From Aphrophora alni (lineage: Eukaryota; Arthropoda; Insecta; Hemiptera; Aphrophoridae): 64,000 nucleotides of DNA. The stretch covers positions 104,697,762 to 104,761,761 of the forward strand of contig OY740769.1 in the NCBI GenBank assembly GCA_963513935.1, written 5' to 3'. The notes under the pieces were generated by a model. That model did not search any database. It was not told the origin of the DNA and saw nothing but the letters and a program-made list of their open reading frames with translations. Within the stretch, counting starts at the first letter, position 1; every line of letters starts with the position of its first letter. Of this stretch, positions 62,480 to 64,000 are shown in pieces. Both the position numbers and the translations under genes were made by a program.

Positions 62480-63760
62480 TACACCTCCCTTCATCTAATG
62501 TTCCTGGTATTTTGGAAAATATCAACTGTTTGTTCGGAATCAATGACAATGTGTCTATTATTCTGACATAGACGACTCACCTGACACATACCACTATCCC
62601 CAAACACGCAGTGCTCCACCATATTTTTGAAATGGATGGACAGAGGATTTTCAGCTAAGTCGTATGGGAAGAAGTGGATGTAACTACTGATGCGTCTCTG
62701 GAACATAAAGAATATAAAACAAATACCTCAATATTATTCCTAACAACTGTACAAGTTCTAGGGTCTAGGGTTATTAGTATTTCTACATTAAACCAGCTTT
62801 CCTCCACTTGTGGATAGCCTGCAATTCTGCCGCCAGTCGCATTGGCTCTTGTCACCTTGTCCCTGCTCAAGCAACCTCCGAAAGACAGCGGTTACAAGCC
62901 TTATTTTGATGAATGTTTACTTGAATCACCTTTATCCTTCCTAGGAGTTAAGACCACTCTGACATCCGCTTTAGAGAGACCCAGATGCTCTCTGTATCCC
63001 ACTGTCTGAAGTGACTTCAATTAGACGTCGTCAATCACAATCACCAGAGTCTGACCACGCTTCTCCAGTATCTTTTTGACAACCCTCCAGCCCTGTGTCA
63101 TGAGCCCTTTGTTCTATGTCTTCATCATCATCCACAGAACTTGTTCTGGTGGCAGTTTACCTAGTAGTTTTGGTACCCAGACCAACACCTTCGTTGTTCT
63201 AAACACCACCCTAACCTTCAACCCTAATCTTCCAGATTGATCTTAGGAACCTTGTCTTCCAGCCACTTTTTCACCATCTCATCTACACTTGGGATAAGGG
63301 GAGCTCCTTTTTCCAAATAGAAGTTGTGGAATTTGTGTGCTGTATCTTCCTTGTTGAAGGATAATACTTCCTCTACAATGATCTCCTGGTTAGTATCCAC
63401 TTGATTTTCTGTGAGAATTTTCTCCCGAAAGTTTGATGACACTGTCACCATCTTAAAAGCTTTCAGGACATCCTTAGTCTTGTGATGCGTCCTCTTGTTC
63501 ACCATGCCTTCATAGCGGGGTCTTTTTAATCCCTCAGCCTTTGGTGAATTCCCATTGGATCTTATCCTCTTTGGATTATGCTGACTGGTATGGTATATAG
63601 CACCTGAGCTTTCCCCTTCAGGAGTAGACCATTGCTTCACATACGGTCTGTTTTTATGTCCCTTCCTATTTCTGGGTTTTATAGGTAATTCCAGAGCTAC
63701 TACCTTTGCTTTTCTTAACTTCCGTTTCTGCACTACTGCTTCTTGCCTATGTTAAGATGT
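62480..63760 (-). mobile_element. Antisense LINE with DUF4780-type ORF1 and endonuclease start
   Basis: On the minus strand the order is ORF1 (63224-63733, continuing with frameshifts to about 62990), then the beginning of an ORF2 endonuclease (IKVIQVNIHQNKACNRCL at about 62890-62940), then endonuclease pieces (CTVVRNNIEVFVL near 62735 and YIHFFPYDL/MVEHC near 62620-62670). The RT is absent, so this is a 5' portion or a copy with a large deletion. It is opposite to the receptor gene. Stops and frameshifts show that it is dead. Confidence 0.75.
63224..63733 (-). pseudogene. LINE ORF1 (DUF4780-like), partial
   Basis: A 169-codon open frame with a basic N-terminal part (KRKLRKAKVV, KPRNRKGHKNRP) and then a globular start (VTVSSNFREKILTENQVD) and GAPLIPSVDEMVKKWLED. 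After a frameshift the same strand continues LKVRVVFRTTKVLVWVPKLL, then GKLPPEQVL, GWRVVKKILEKRG and TLVIVIDD. That layout (two similar alpha-beta halves with VWVP and a VIVIDD-like strand) matches the DUF4780 domain found in ORF1 of insect non-LTR elements. No start codon context was used; the displayed start is GTG, so the true 5' end lies further upstream and is broken. Confidence 0.7.
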
Positions 63761-64000
63761 TCAAATCCATCTATAACTGGTTCTACACCAGGTTGGTCTT
63801 GTCCTCATTGAGACCTAACATCCTGCTGCTTAGATAAGAGAGCAGGTTCCACATGGGTGTTCTCATCCCCCATATCCTCCATTTGGTTTTTCATTCCTTG
63901 AGTTGTCTCTTGCAAGCTCCCCAGTGTTATCTAGGTTTAACGGTTTTTTATTTTCCATTGAAGTCCCACGAGTAGTAGTAGAAATAAGAAGAATAGAAAT

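Larger units (their letters stand above)
61561..64000. other. Start of the next receptor intron, running off the window
   Basis: No further receptor exon is seen before the window ends. From about 62480 to 63735 the intron carries an antisense LINE; 61561-62480 is AT-rich with nothing recognised. Confidence 0.7.

Overview
The window is AT-rich animal DNA with large introns, abundant decayed transposons and long tandem arrays. It is almost certainly an insect genome. The evidence is an arrow/LRP5/6-type receptor gene, insect-style non-LTR elements (a DUF4780-type ORF1 and an FP25K-like ORF1 tail), Tc1/mariner, Merlin, hAT and pogo elements, and scattered TTAGG-type motifs. A hemipteran is my best guess from the transposon mix, at low confidence. 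No prokaryotic operon, CRISPR array or viral genome is visible.

Positions 1-46,277 hold no host protein-coding gene that I can support. They contain, in order: a 70-bp satellite that switches from dimer to trimer periodicity (5.1-6.2 kb); a Merlin-type DNA transposon with a duplicated left end (8.9-9.6 kb); inverted-repeat elements flanked by TA (9.85-10.75 and 18.56-19.17 kb); a 111-127-bp tandem array split by a hAT-type foldback element with a perfect 8-bp target duplication (14.1-15.4 kb); inverted tRNA-derived SINE-like copies (21.6-22.1 kb); a pogo/Tigger-like remnant (23.0-23.8 kb); a 1.26-kb Tc1/mariner-superfamily element with a broken transposase (25.9-27.1 kb); 38-bp and 93-bp arrays (28.7-31.6 kb); a 4.8-kb structure with inverted arms that contains about 25 copies of a 117-bp unit (31.8-36.5 kb); LINE 3' ends (38.8-39.9 and 42.4-42.9 kb); and a 78-bp perfect palindrome (44.0-44.2 kb).

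From 46,278 to beyond the right edge lies the one clear host gene: eight plus-strand exons of an LRP5/6 (Drosophila arrow) Wnt co-receptor. They encode nearly all of the first YWTD beta-propeller, the first EGF-like module and the start of the second propeller. The signal-peptide exon and the rest of the receptor are not identified here. The introns carry a sense-oriented LINE, a Ty3/gypsy pol remnant, a mariner remnant, very long (TC)n and (GA)n tracts, and an antisense LINE downstream of the last visible exon.

The observations I consider most worth checking are four. (1) A CT-rich tract plus CAG at the LINE ORF1 tail in intron 2 forms a splice acceptor in frame with the receptor. (2) Complementary (TC)81 and (GA)102 tracts flank exons 3-7. 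(3) The 117-bp, 39-codon array appears to have been amplified from the inner edge of an inverted-repeat arm. (4) The Merlin element is unusual and well delimited.
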